Shown in pieces: positions 28,180 to 35,909 of a stretch of 64,000 nucleotides of DNA. The position numbers and the translations under genes are program-made. The stretch's first letter is position 1; every line of letters starts with the position of its first letter. The stretch spans positions 6,878 to 70,877 of the forward strand of contig JAVKSL010000008.1 of assembly GCA_039583695.1 (NCBI GenBank), read 5' to 3'. The notes beneath the pieces were generated by a model. That model ran no database searches, had not been told where the DNA came from, and saw only the letters and a list, made by a program, of their open reading frames with translations. Source of the stretch: JAVKSL01 sp039583695. GTDB taxonomy: Bacteria; Actinomycetota; Acidimicrobiia; Acidimicrobiales; JAJPHD01.

Positions 28180-29127
28180 ATGGCCCTGACCAAGGAGAGG
28201 GTGGAGCGCGACGAGGAGGATCTCGTCAGGCTCTACCTCACCGATATCGGACAGTACCCCCTGCTCACCAAGGACGACGAGGTTCGCTTGGCGCAGACCA
28301 TCGAAGCGGGCTACGCCGCAGCCGCCGAGCTGGACGCCGCCAAGGTCAACCAGACCTCCCCAGCCCGCCGGCGCGAGCTGCGCCGGGCGATCCGGGCCGG
28401 GGACTGCGCCCAGCAGACCTTCGTCCAGTCCAACCTCCGGCTGGTCGTGTCCATTGCCAAGAAGTACCAGGCGTCTGGCTTGCCGTTGCTGGACCTGATC
28501 CAGGAGGGCAACCTGGGGCTCATGCACGCGGTCGAGAAGTTCGACTGGCGCAAGGGGTTCAAGTTCTCCACTTACGCGACCTGGTGGATCCGCCAGGCCA
28601 TAACCCGGGGCATCGCCAACACCGGACGCACGATCCGCCTGCCCGTCCACGCGGGCGACACCCTGGCTCGGGTCCAGAAGGCCCAGGCCCGCCTGGAGCT
28701 CAAGCTGGGCCGGCCCGCCACGCTGGTAGAGCTGGGGATAGAGTGCGAGATGTCGGAGGACAAGCTGATCGAGGCCCTCCGATTCCGGGCCGAGCCGTTG
28801 TCGCTGTCGGAGCCGCTGCGTGAGGATGGCGACGCCGAGCTGGGTGATGTGGTGGAGGATCGGCTGGCCGAGTCGCCCTTCGAGATGGCCGCCACCTCGC
28901 TCCTGCCGGTGGAGATCGTCCGGCTGCTTGCTCCCCTCGACGAGCGGGAACGTCAGATCCTGCGGCTGCGCTTCGGTTTGGACCGGGGCGAGCCGCGGAC
29001 GCTGGAGGAGGTGGGGGAGCACTTCAACCTGACCCGGGAGCGCATACGCCAGATCGAGGCCAGGGCCATGTCCAAGCTGCGCCATCCCTCCAGTGACACC
29101 GGCGCTCGGGACCTGCTCACCTGCTGA
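28180..29127 (+). CDS. RNA polymerase sigma factor, group 2 (SigA/SigB family)
   Basis: 315 residues. Region 1.2 is DLVRLYLTDIGQYPLLTKDDE; region 2 is NLRLVVSIAKKYQASGLPLLDLIQ and the -10 recognition helix KFSTYATWWIRQAITRGI; region 3 is RPATLVELGIECEM; region 4.2 is LEEVGEHFNLTRERIRQIEA. There is no region 1.1, so it is a non-essential SigB-type factor rather than the principal SigA. The upstream 124 bp contain TTGACT (28061) as a possible -35. No anti-sigma gene is next to it; tRNA-Sec follows after 21 bp. Confidence 0.92.
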   Translation: MALTKERVERDEEDLVRLYLTDIGQYPLLTKDDEVRLAQTIEAGYAAAAELDAAKVNQTSPARRRELRRAIRAGDCAQQTFVQSNLRLVVSIAKKYQASGLPLLDLIQEGNLGLMHAVEKFDWRKGFKFSTYATWWIRQAITRGIANTGRTIRLPVHAGDTLARVQKAQARLELKLGRPATLVELGIECEMSEDKLIEALRFRAEPLSLSEPLREDGDAELGDVVEDRLAESPFEMAATSLLPVEIVRLLAPLDERERQILRLRFGLDRGEPRTLEEVGEHFNLTRERIRQIEARAMSKLRHPSSDTGARDLLTC

Positions 29128-29148
29128 GCCATTAGGTTCACCCATCAC

Positions 29149-29241
29149 GGAGGTGTGCGAGCGCCTGGTGGGCTCCCCCGCCTTCAAAGCGGGTGGGACG
29201 GGTGCTCCCCGTCCGGCGGGTTCGATTCCCGTCCACCTCCG
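29149..29241 (+). tRNA. selC: Selenocysteine tRNA (anticodon UCA)
   Basis: Acceptor GGAGGTG pairs with CACCTCC at 29234-29240; discriminator G. The anticodon arm CCCGC-CTTCAAA-GCGGG (29177-29193) puts TCA at 29184-29186. The very long variable arm (GGACGGGTGCTCCCCGTCC, a stem-loop) and the T-loop GGTTCGATTCC are those of bacterial tRNA-Sec; acceptor plus T stems total about 13 bp as in SelC. CCA is not encoded (GCCG follows). selA, selB and selD are not in this window. Confidence 0.95.
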
Positions 29242-29277
29242 CCGCCCTAGGGCAGCTGGCCTGCTAGGCTGGCACCT

Positions 29278-29358
29278 ATGAGGAAGCTGATCTTGCTTGG
29301 TGGAATCGTGGTTCTTGGGGCTGGCGCACTGGCCGCCAAGAAGCTCCGCTCCAGCTAA
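29278..29358 (+). CDS. Putative 26-residue membrane peptide
   Basis: ATG-initiated ORF of 26 codons with a basic start, a hydrophobic core LILLGGIVVLGAGALAA, and a basic end KKLRSS. It resembles the N-terminus of small actinobacterial membrane peptides such as the DLW-39 family but lacks the DLW part. A possible ribosome site GGCTGG precedes it. It sits directly between tRNA-Sec and a hairpin. Being short, it could be chance. Confidence 0.45.
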   Translation: MRKLILLGGIVVLGAGALAAKKLRSS

Positions 29359-29392
29359 GGGCCTGCGGGCAACAACCTACGGGCCCTTAGGG
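29355..29392 (+). terminator. Hairpin sharing arms with the 106-bp repeat
   Basis: GCTAAGGGCC at 29355 pairs with GGGCCCTTAG at 29383-29392, enclosing CGGGCAACAACCTAC. The left arm shares GCTAAGGGCCTG and then AACAACCT with the ino1-side arm of the 106-bp element. It follows the small peptide stop and may end the tRNA-Sec transcript. Confidence 0.55.
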
Positions 29393-29509
29393 GGGTCGAT
29401 CAGCCTGGCCCGAGTGATCCTGGGTCAGGACGGCCGAGCTGAGCCGCTGGCAGGTGAGCGCACTTGGGCCCAGGGACTTGATCCCTAACGGGGCCTGAGG
29501 CTGCTCAGC

Positions 29510-30343
29510 TCATCGGGTCGTGCGTGCCCCGCTCCGCCTGGTCAGGAGTGCCGCACCAGCGGCCGCAACAGTCGCCCCAATAGCCGCGGCCCGCCAGCGG
29601 CTGGCGTTGGTCTGGGGCAGCCATGGCAGCGCGGACATGGTGTCGCTGAGCGAGGCGATCAGGCGGGGATGCAGCCGCACCGGCTCGACGAACTGTCGGA
29701 CCTCCCAGCCTCGGTCGACTGCCAGCTTGAGCAGGACCCTGTCCGGGTTGACCGCCACCGGGTGACCCACGATCTCCAGCATCGGGACGTCGGTGTAGGA
29801 GTCGGAGTAGGCGTAGGAGCTCTCGAGGTCGATGCCCCGCTCGGCGGCGAGCGAGGCGATGGCCTCGGCCTTGTAGGGGCCGTAGGCGTAGAAGTCCATC
29901 TCGCCGGTGTATCGCCCTGCGGTGTCGATGCGCGGGACCGAGGCGATCGCGGCGTCGGCGCCCAGGTAGCGACACAGCGGGAGCACGATCTCCTCAGGCG
30001 CCGCGGAGACTATGTAGACCTCCCGTCCCGCAACGTGGTGGGCCCCGATGAGCTCGAGGGCCTCCGCGAAGATGATCGGCTCGACGATCTCCTCCAGCGT
30101 CTCGGCGACGATGCGGGCCACGCTGGCCTGGTCCCAGCCCTTGCACAAGGTCAGGACCGACTCGCGGATCCGGGACAGGCGTTGCTCGTCGGCGCCCAGG
30201 TGGAGGTAGATGAGCTGGCCGTACAGCGCCCGCAGCGCGGTGGTCTTGGAGATCATGCCCTCGCGGTAGAAGGGCCGGCCGAAGGCCAGCATGGAGGCCT
30301 TGGCGATCACTGTCTTGTCCAGGTCGAAGAAGGCTGCCTCCAC
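29510..30343 (-). CDS. HAD-IB family phosphatase with C-terminal membrane helix
   Basis: 277 residues. HAD-superfamily subfamily IB (SerB-like). Motif I FFDLDKTV, motif II VSAAPEEI, the lysine in YGPYKAEAI, and motif III YSDSYTDVPML are intact. The end AAAIGATVAAAGAALLTRR is a probable membrane-anchoring helix. GTG 30343 is chosen because the HAD motif starts right after it; the frame stays open to 30952 but that part is not protein-like. In actinomycetes such proteins dephosphorylate small molecules or lipid precursors; the substrate is unknown. It is divergent from the surface-protein genes. Confidence 0.88.
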   Translation of the reverse strand: MEAAFFDLDKTVIAKASMLAFGRPFYREGMISKTTALRALYGQLIYLHLGADEQRLSRIRESVLTLCKGWDQASVARIVAETLEEIVEPIIFAEALELIGAHHVAGREVYIVSAAPEEIVLPLCRYLGADAAIASVPRIDTAGRYTGEMDFYAYGPYKAEAIASLAAERGIDLESSYAYSDSYTDVPMLEIVGHPVAVNPDRVLLKLAVDRGWEVRQFVEPVRLHPRLIASLSDTMSALPWLPQTNASRWRAAAIGATVAAAGAALLTRRSGARTTR

Positions 30344-30497
30344 GCCCGTGAGCCTAGGCCAGGGCCACGCCCACCAGCCGGAGGACCCGAGTTGGTTGGT
30401 TTGTCCGGGATCGGCTAGCGTGTGGCGCGTCCTACGAACCTCGGGTTTTGGGGGGCCCCGGAGGCTCGCCTCCAAATGTTTGACGATCCAGTGACAT

Positions 30498-30517
30498 CTG
30501 ACGTAGGATTGCGTCAG
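30498..30517. promoter_or_regulatory. Inverted repeat, possible operator
   Basis: CTGACGTAGGATTGCGTCAG: perfect 6-bp arms separated by 8 bp, about 70 bp upstream of the promoter-like element. No regulator recognised next to it. Confidence 0.35.
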
Positions 30518-30583
30518 CACAAGTGCATGGACTCGCCGCAGGGGGGTGTCCATGTGGCGCAGATTTGGACAAATCAGGACTAT

Positions 30584-30612
30584 TTGACACACGTGGGCCG
30601 GCATCTGATACG
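30584..30612 (+). promoter_or_regulatory. Sigma-70-type promoter candidate for the LPFTG protein gene
   Basis: TTGACA (30584-30589), 17-bp spacer, GATACG (30607-30612; consensus TATAAT, 3 matches). The coding start is 51 bp downstream of the -10. Confidence 0.5.
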
Positions 30613-30662
30613 GTACCGCTAGCCATAGGTGTAACCGACCAACAGGACGACAGGGGCAACTC

Positions 30663-32336
30663 ATGCGAGCACGTTTTATTAGGCCAGGCGCAATAGTGGT
30701 CATGGCGACCGCGGCGGCTGTGGCCATGGCGGCACCCGCAGGCGCCAGCACACCCGGCAGCTTCTCCGGTGCGGCCTCCGGTTCGGCATTGACCCTCAGC
30801 ATCGGCACCGACTCCCTGGCTGCAGGGGTCAGCTCGGTCCAGGGCGACTCAACTCCGGCGGCGAATGCCCTCGGGGCCGGCAGCCTCAGCGTGCTGGGCG
30901 ACGTCGCCAAGCAGACCGCGTCGGTGACCGGGGACAACCAGTCCGACGTCAAGGGGCAGCTGTGCGGGTCGGGGAGCCTTCCGAACTACAAGACCGCCTT
31001 CCCGCTTCTGAGCATCGGGCTCGGCTGCTCGTCCAACGTGTCGGCGGTCACCACCACCGAGCCCACCGCCAGCGGCACCGGCACCGCCGCAGGCATCTCG
31101 GTGAGCCTGGGCGGCCTTCTCAGCTCGACCAACGTCGTGCCCGGCTCGGCCGGTGCCACCAGCCTGCTGAGCGGTCTCACCAGCCTGCTCAACCTGGCGA
31201 ACAGCGGCGGCAGCACCGTCACGGGCAGCGGGCTCACCAGCATCCTCGGCGGTGCTGCTGTCACCCCGGCTCAGGCCACCACGACCACCACGACGGGCAG
31301 CGGCCTCAGCGGCCTGACCGGCGGCAGCCTGCTCAGCGGCCTGCTCGGGGGGACATCGGGGACCAACCTCACCAGCATCCTGAGCGGAGCGCCCAGCACC
31401 GGGATCTCGCTCAGCTCGATCCTCGGCAACCTTTTGAAGAACACCGAGCAGACCCTCGGCATCACCGCCGGCTCCACCTCGGCGGCCCTTACCACCTCTG
31501 CCAACTCCGACGGCGCGGCTGACACCGCCACTGGCGCCAGCATCAGCGTGCTCACCGTCCTGGGTGGGGCGCCCCTGATCAAGATCACCGTCGGCAGCTC
31601 GGGGGCGCTGGCCACCTTCAACACCCACACCGGTGTGGCCACTCCCGTGGTGAACCCGGCAATCGTGTCGATCTCGATAGCCGGTGGCAAGCCGATCACC
31701 CTGGCGCTGGGCACCAAGCCGATCACCCTTCTCGGTGGCACCCCGCTGGCCATCACCATCGCTCCCTCCTCGGGGACCGTCACCCACAACGCCAACGGGT
31801 CGGTCACCGCCACCGCCACCGGGCCCGAGATCGACCTGCTCCAGGGTCTGTTCGGGGGCCCCACCAATGGTGGCACCGGTAGTGGCGTCGGCAGCCTCAC
31901 CAGCATCCTGGGCGGCGCTGCGGTCACCCCTGCGGACTCCACAGCTGCCAGCCTGGGTGGCCTCACCAACCTCCTTGGTGGGACCAGCGGCCTCACCGGC
32001 ATCCTCGGTGGTGGCGGCAGCCTCACCAGCATCCTGGGTGGCACCGGGACCGGCGGGCTCACCAGCATCCTGGGTGGCACCGGCACCACGTCTGCCACCT
32101 CCAGCACCACCGGTGGGATCGATGTTACCCTCGCCACTTCCACCGCATCCATTGGTGGCACCGCGGCGGTCGTCACGCCTACCACCTCTGCCCCACCCAG
32201 CGCGGCGCCGACCACTACCGCCCCGACGACACTGCCATTCACCGGTGAGCCTCCCTGGATGCCCTTCGCCGGCCTCGGCTTCTTGGCCATCGCGGGTGTT
32301 GTGGGACGCCTTGCCCTGAAGTCACGAGTGAGGTAA
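30663..32336 (+). CDS. Surface protein with LPFTG sortase signal
   Basis: 557 residues. Signal peptide: MRARFIRPGAIVVMATAAAV, with cut near AGAS. The body is Gly/Ser/Thr-rich with repeated LTSILGG(A/T) units (five or more). The C-terminus has a TTAPTTL linker, the sorting signal LPFTGEPPW, a hydrophobic helix MPFAGLGFLAIAGVVGRLAL and a basic tail KSRVR, which is the complete layout of a sortase substrate. The sortase gene follows 49 bp downstream. The LTSILGG repeats may form an extended stalk. No enzymatic domain recognised. Confidence 0.9.
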   Translation: MRARFIRPGAIVVMATAAAVAMAAPAGASTPGSFSGAASGSALTLSIGTDSLAAGVSSVQGDSTPAANALGAGSLSVLGDVAKQTASVTGDNQSDVKGQLCGSGSLPNYKTAFPLLSIGLGCSSNVSAVTTTEPTASGTGTAAGISVSLGGLLSSTNVVPGSAGATSLLSGLTSLLNLANSGGSTVTGSGLTSILGGAAVTPAQATTTTTTGSGLSGLTGGSLLSGLLGGTSGTNLTSILSGAPSTGISLSSILGNLLKNTEQTLGITAGSTSAALTTSANSDGAADTATGASISVLTVLGGAPLIKITVGSSGALATFNTHTGVATPVVNPAIVSISIAGGKPITLALGTKPITLLGGTPLAITIAPSSGTVTHNANGSVTATATGPEIDLLQGLFGGPTNGGTGSGVGSLTSILGGAAVTPADSTAASLGGLTNLLGGTSGLTGILGGGGSLTSILGGTGTGGLTSILGGTGTTSATSSTTGGIDVTLATSTASIGGTAAVVTPTTSAPPSAAPTTTAPTTLPFTGEPPWMPFAGLGFLAIAGVVGRLALKSRVR

Positions 32337-32385
32337 GTGGGAGTAGACTTCAATACATGGAGTCTTCTACCGTGAGAGTTGTCTC

Positions 32386-33021
32386 ATGAGCTCGACCATC
32401 GCCTGGCTGCGCGGACATCGCGCAGCCAGGCTCGGTCTTTCTGGGCTTTCGGGTGCCCTGCTGTTGGTAGCCATCGGCCTCATTGCCTTTCCCCTGATAA
32501 CCAACGTTGCCGCAGGCACCAACGAGGGAAAGCTGACCAAGGAGCTGGCGAGCACAAAGATCCGCAACGAGTACCTCAATGGGGACGTCGGGATAGGCCA
32601 GAGCCTCACCAGGATAGAGATCCCAGCCATCCATGTGAACGTGGTGGTGGTCCAGGGGACCTCCGACACCGCGCTCCGAGCAGGCGCGGGGCACTACACC
32701 AGCACCCCGCTGCCGTGCACGGTTGGGAACGTGGCGATCGCCGGTCACCGGACCACCTACGGCAAGCCGTTCGCCTACCTAAACAGGCTGGTCCCGGGTG
32801 ACAAGATCATCTTGGACACGCCAATCGGGTCCTGCACCTACTCGGTCTCGGCAGTGCCGATCAGTGTCCTTCCGACCGATACCGCGGTGGTGGCCAACAC
32901 GCCAGGCCGATACACCCTCACCCTGACCACCTGTAACCCGAGGTACTTTGCCACCCACCGACTCGTGGTCCATGCCACGATGGTCTCGAACGCCAAGAGC
33001 GCTGGGAGCACGGCGGCCTGA
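32386..33021 (+). CDS. Sortase (class E-like)
   Basis: 211 residues. N-terminal membrane anchor LSGLSGALLLVAIGLIAFPL. The catalytic triad is visible: His in NVAIAGHRTTYGKPF, Cys in LTLTTCNPRYF, Arg in HRLVVHA. TTYG after the His and TTCNP-type Cys context are characteristic of the actinobacterial class D/E sortases. It would cleave LPFTG in the upstream gene product and attach it to the wall or to another subunit. Its TGA overlaps the ATG of the next gene (ATGATG-type overlap). Confidence 0.92.
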   Translation: MSSTIAWLRGHRAARLGLSGLSGALLLVAIGLIAFPLITNVAAGTNEGKLTKELASTKIRNEYLNGDVGIGQSLTRIEIPAIHVNVVVVQGTSDTALRAGAGHYTSTPLPCTVGNVAIAGHRTTYGKPFAYLNRLVPGDKIILDTPIGSCTYSVSAVPISVLPTDTAVVANTPGRYTLTLTTCNPRYFATHRLVVHATMVSNAKSAGSTAA

Positions 33022-34364
33022 TGGGCTCGCCGCGGCGGGGGCTTGGGCCTGGGCCTCCACGGGCGCACGGACGGCGCAGAGCTAATGCCTGCCGGGAGCT
33101 TGTCCCGGCAGCACTGGTCCCTGTGGTGCTGGGGACGATGGTGGCCTTGGTGAGTGGTGCGGTGCAGCTGGTGGGCGCAACACCAGCGTCGGCCGCCGCG
33201 CTCGGCCTCCTGGGTGGGACCCCCAAGCCAACCGTCACCCTGTCGTCCCCCTCGAGCGGGGGAATGGAGGCGTTCAAGACCACGAGCCCGGTGGTGACCG
33301 GCACCGCGGTCCCGGGTGACCAGGCCGGCAACGGCGTCATCAGCGCCGTGAAGGTCGTGATCAGCTCCTCGGCTGGGCACCCGGGGACGACCTTCGACCT
33401 TGCGCCGCAGGCTCCGACCAGCGGCTCGACGTGGACCTTCTCCGGTAGCCCCTTGATACCCATCGCCTATAACGGCCAGTATTCGGTGACGGTGACGGTC
33501 ACCGAGACCGATACCCCGCTGCTGGGATCGGTCAGGACAGGTACGGCCAGCACCAGCGTCGGGTTGGCCGAGGACGTGCCGCCTGTGGCGCCAACCGGTG
33601 TCACCGCCGACGTCACCGGGGCTCGCAAGGTGACTGTCTCGTGGTCCCCCAATCCCGAGCCGGACACCTTGGGTTATGTGGTGCTGCGCTCGACGGGCAC
33701 GGGCGCCTCGAGCGAGCTGGGGAGCACGGCGACTACCAGCTATGTGGACAACACCCCCCAGGTCGGGGTGCGCTACACCTACTCGGTGGTGGCACTGCGT
33801 GCGGGGGATGCGCCGGGCTCGAGCCTGTATTCCCCACCCTCGAGTGGGGTGAGCACCGAGGTCTCAGGGACGGCTCCTTCCAGCTCGGGCACCACCAAGT
33901 CGGGCACCACCAAGTCGGGCACCACCAAGTCGGGTTCCACCAAGTCGGGTTCCACTGGGTCCGTTTCTGGTCAGAGCGGGACCGCCACCACCCCGTCGGC
34001 GCCCCTCCTCACTCAGTCGGCCCTCACGGCGCAGTACCAGGCCGATATCGCCGCGGCGGGCAATGCCGGGGCACCCTCACCGGCCAGCTCTGCACCTGCC
34101 TCCTCCGCCAGCAGTGGCGGCACCACCTCGGGGTCGTCGGTGACCGGAGCACCCAAGGCGGGTGGCTTCTCGGAGGTCCTGCCCTATCCCAAGGGACAGA
34201 GCCCCAGCGGCGCCCAGACGGCAGCGGACCCGGCGGCCACGCCCGGACCGTCCGGCGCGTCCGGGTCTCGGGTCCGGACGCTGGCGACAGTAGCCCTGGG
34301 CATGATCTTCCTGGTAGTGGCCGCCCTGGCGATAAGGCTTGTCCTAAGGGTCCGCCGGGGCTAG
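33021..34364 (+). CDS. FnIII-domain surface protein with C-terminal anchor
   Basis: 447 residues. Long N-terminal signal region: basic, then VLGTMVALVSGAVQLVGATPASA. Residues about 60-190 look like a beta-rich Ig-like domain; about 191-285 a fibronectin type III domain (PPVAPTGVTADVTGARKVTV, GVRYTYSVVALRAGD). A GTTKS/GSTKS repeat linker, Ser/Ala-rich spacer, and a C-terminal TM (TLATVALGMIFLVVAALAIR) with tail LRVRRG follow. There is no LPXTG; the LPYPKG motif is about 35 residues before the TM. ATG shares its A with the sortase stop. Likely an adhesin or cell-surface stalk made with the sortase. Confidence 0.85.
   Translation: MGSPRRGLGPGPPRAHGRRRANACRELVPAALVPVVLGTMVALVSGAVQLVGATPASAAALGLLGGTPKPTVTLSSPSSGGMEAFKTTSPVVTGTAVPGDQAGNGVISAVKVVISSSAGHPGTTFDLAPQAPTSGSTWTFSGSPLIPIAYNGQYSVTVTVTETDTPLLGSVRTGTASTSVGLAEDVPPVAPTGVTADVTGARKVTVSWSPNPEPDTLGYVVLRSTGTGASSELGSTATTSYVDNTPQVGVRYTYSVVALRAGDAPGSSLYSPPSSGVSTEVSGTAPSSSGTTKSGTTKSGTTKSGSTKSGSTGSVSGQSGTATTPSAPLLTQSALTAQYQADIAAAGNAGAPSPASSAPASSASSGGTTSGSSVTGAPKAGGFSEVLPYPKGQSPSGAQTAADPAATPGPSGASGSRVRTLATVALGMIFLVVAALAIRLVLRVRRG
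33888..33962 (+). repeat. 15-bp minisatellite, five units, in FnIII protein linker
   Basis: Units encode GTTKS, GTTKS, GTTKS, GSTKS, GSTGS between the FnIII domain and the spacer. All units keep the frame. Confidence 0.9.
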
Positions 34365-34408
34365 GCCCGTCGCGCCGGGCCGGCCGCGCTAGGATCATCG
34401 AGGTGGAC

Positions 34409-34753
34409 ATGAGCGTCGACGTCGTTCGGGCCGGCGGGTCTTGCGCGGTCCTCGTCGTGAGCGGGGAGCTGGACGTCTACACTGCCCCGCGCCTCAGAGA
34501 GTGCCTGGTTGAGCTGGTGAGCGAGGGGACTCTGCGGATTGTGGTGGACCTCAACGGGGTCGAGCTCCTCGACTCGACAGGGATCGGAGTCCTGGTGGGC
34601 GGCCTCAAGCGGATCCGCACGCATGAGGGGGAGCTGGCTTTGGTGTGCGCGCAGCAGCAGCTCTTGAAGCTATTCGAGATCACCAGGGTCAATACGATCT
34701 TTTCCGTCTTCCATACCGTGGAGGCGGCAACCGCTGCGATGGCGCAGACGTGA
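34409..34753 (+). CDS. STAS-domain anti-sigma factor antagonist
   Basis: 114 residues. RsbV/SpoIIAA-like STAS domain. LVVSGELDVYTAPRLRECLVE is the N-terminal strand-helix; LRIVVDLNGVELLDSTGIGV carries the conserved Ser (DSTG) phosphorylated by an RsbW-type kinase. ATG 34409 has GAGG 5 bp upstream (34400-34403); a GTG at 34403 is an alternative. Its stop overlaps the GTG of the kinase gene, so the pair forms a partner-switching module. Confidence 0.9.
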   Translation: MSVDVVRAGGSCAVLVVSGELDVYTAPRLRECLVELVSEGTLRIVVDLNGVELLDSTGIGVLVGGLKRIRTHEGELALVCAQQQLLKLFEITRVNTIFSVFHTVEAATAAMAQT

Positions 34754-35178
34754 GGGACTCACTCCCGGCGGACGCGGTGGTCTTGGACATCGTGGCCGAC
34801 CCCTCGCTGGTGAGCACGGCCCGGGTTATGGTGTCCTGCTTGGCCTCGACGAGACGTGAGCTTTCGGCGGAGAGGCTTGACGACCTCGAGCTGGCAGTAT
34901 CCGAGGCCTGTACCAACGCTATCAACTCCTATGGGCCCGATGTCGATGCTCCGAGGGTCCTGGTTTCTTGGAAAGAGGACGATGATCGTGTGGAGGTGAG
35001 GGTGACCGACCGCGGTCGGGGCTACGACCCCGCACAGGCTATCCCGAGCAATTCCGGGGGCTTGGGGGTCAAGCTGATCCAAATCCTGGTGGACGAAGCC
35101 TGCTGGGAGCCCGGAAACCCAGGCACGACGGTGCGAATGTCCCTCAAATGTCCGAGGTGCAGGGTCGAGCAGGACTAG
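34750..35178 (+). CDS. RsbW-like anti-sigma serine kinase (HATPase)
   Basis: 142 residues. GHKL ATPase fold: N-box LELAVSEACTNAINSYG, G1 VTDRGRGYDP, G2 NSGGLGVKLIQIL, ending GTTVRMSLKC. Such kinases phosphorylate the STAS antagonist and bind a sigma factor. GTG at 34750 overlaps the antagonist stop (GTGA). The target sigma factor is not adjacent; the SigB-type gene at 28180 is the nearest candidate by type, an inference only. The C-terminal CPRC is unusual but probably incidental. Confidence 0.88.
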   Translation: MRDSLPADAVVLDIVADPSLVSTARVMVSCLASTRRELSAERLDDLELAVSEACTNAINSYGPDVDAPRVLVSWKEDDDRVEVRVTDRGRGYDPAQAIPSNSGGLGVKLIQILVDEACWEPGNPGTTVRMSLKCPRCRVEQD

Positions 35179-35909
35179 TCCACATCTGGTTCCTGCCCCA
35201 ACGTAGGCGGCCCCGCACCAAGGAGCACCGCGCGGACCGTGTCCTCGGAGTCCCGGGTGACCAAGGCCACCACCTCGTCCCCGGCTACCAGCGGCGTGTC
35301 GCCCCGGGGGACCACGACGTGGTTCGCGCGCACCACCGCCACGATGCTGGCGTCTCGGGGCAAGCCCAGCCCCCGGATGGTGAGCCCCGCCGCTGGGGAG
35401 CTATCCGCCAGCGTCACCCCAACCAGCCGGGCACCACCGCCTTCCAAGGTGAGCAGGCGCACCAGCGAGCCCACAGAGACCGCCTCCTGCACCAGGGCAG
35501 ACAGGAGGTGCGGCGTCGAGACCGAGAGGTCCACCCCCCAGGTCGGCTTGAACAACCAGTGGTTCTTGGGGTGGTTGACCCTGCCCACCACCCTCGGGAC
35601 GGCGAACTCCTGCTTGGCCAGCAGCGATACCACCAGGTTGTCCTCGTCGTCCCCCGTGGCGGCCACCATGACGTCAGCGGTCTCCAGCCTGGCAGCTTGC
35701 AGGGTCCTCATGTCGCAGGCGTCGCCTACCAGCCACTGTACCTGCCTTGTGTCGGCAGCCTTTGCCCCCGAGCCCCCTGCCTGGCCCTCGCCGAGCCGAG
35801 CCGCCACCTCCGGGTCCTTCTCCAGCACCAGGACCTCGTGACCGGCTTCGAGAAGGTCCTGGGCCAAGAAGATTCCCACGTTGCCTGCGCCGGCGATCAC
35901 CACCCTCAC
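35175..35909 (-). CDS. TrkA-family potassium uptake regulator (second of pair)
   Basis: 244 residues. RCK protein: N-terminal Rossmann fold VIAGAGNVGIFLAQDLLEAGHEV with the dinucleotide-binding GAGNVG, central ATGDDEDNLVVSLLAKQ, and a C-terminal TrkA_C domain near VGVTLADSSPAAGLTIRGLGL. It gates potassium uptake by NAD(H)/ATP binding. GTG at 35909 overlaps the stop of the first trkA gene. Counterparts in M. tuberculosis are ceoB/ceoC, next to an APC permease, the same order as here. There is a short GEGQAGGSGAKAADTR insertion between beta strands. Confidence 0.9.
   Translation of the reverse strand: MRVVIAGAGNVGIFLAQDLLEAGHEVLVLEKDPEVAARLGEGQAGGSGAKAADTRQVQWLVGDACDMRTLQAARLETADVMVAATGDDEDNLVVSLLAKQEFAVPRVVGRVNHPKNHWLFKPTWGVDLSVSTPHLLSALVQEAVSVGSLVRLLTLEGGGARLVGVTLADSSPAAGLTIRGLGLPRDASIVAVVRANHVVVPRGDTPLVAGDEVVALVTRDSEDTVRAVLLGAGPPTLGQEPDVD

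Larger units (their letters stand above)
30344..30662. other. Divergent regulatory region between HAD gene and surface-protein operon
   Basis: 319 bp without a gene. It holds an inverted repeat CTGACG-8 bp-CGTCAG (30498-30517), a small GGAGG/CCTCC hairpin (30460-30473), and a promoter-like TTGACA for the plus strand. No RNA gene recognised. Confidence 0.55.

Noticed and set aside
29101..29148. UGA of the sigma factor gene as a selenocysteine codon
   Set aside because: The protein is full length and the downstream frame runs into tRNA-Sec; no SECIS structure fits.
30344..30952. N-terminal extension of the HAD hydrolase on the minus strand
   Set aside because: The extra 203 codons are low-complexity and antisense to the surface-protein promoter; the conserved motif starts at 30343.
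34185..34364. LPYPKG in the FnIII protein as a sortase signal
   Set aside because: It is about 35 residues before the membrane helix and lacks Thr-Gly; real signals lie next to the helix.
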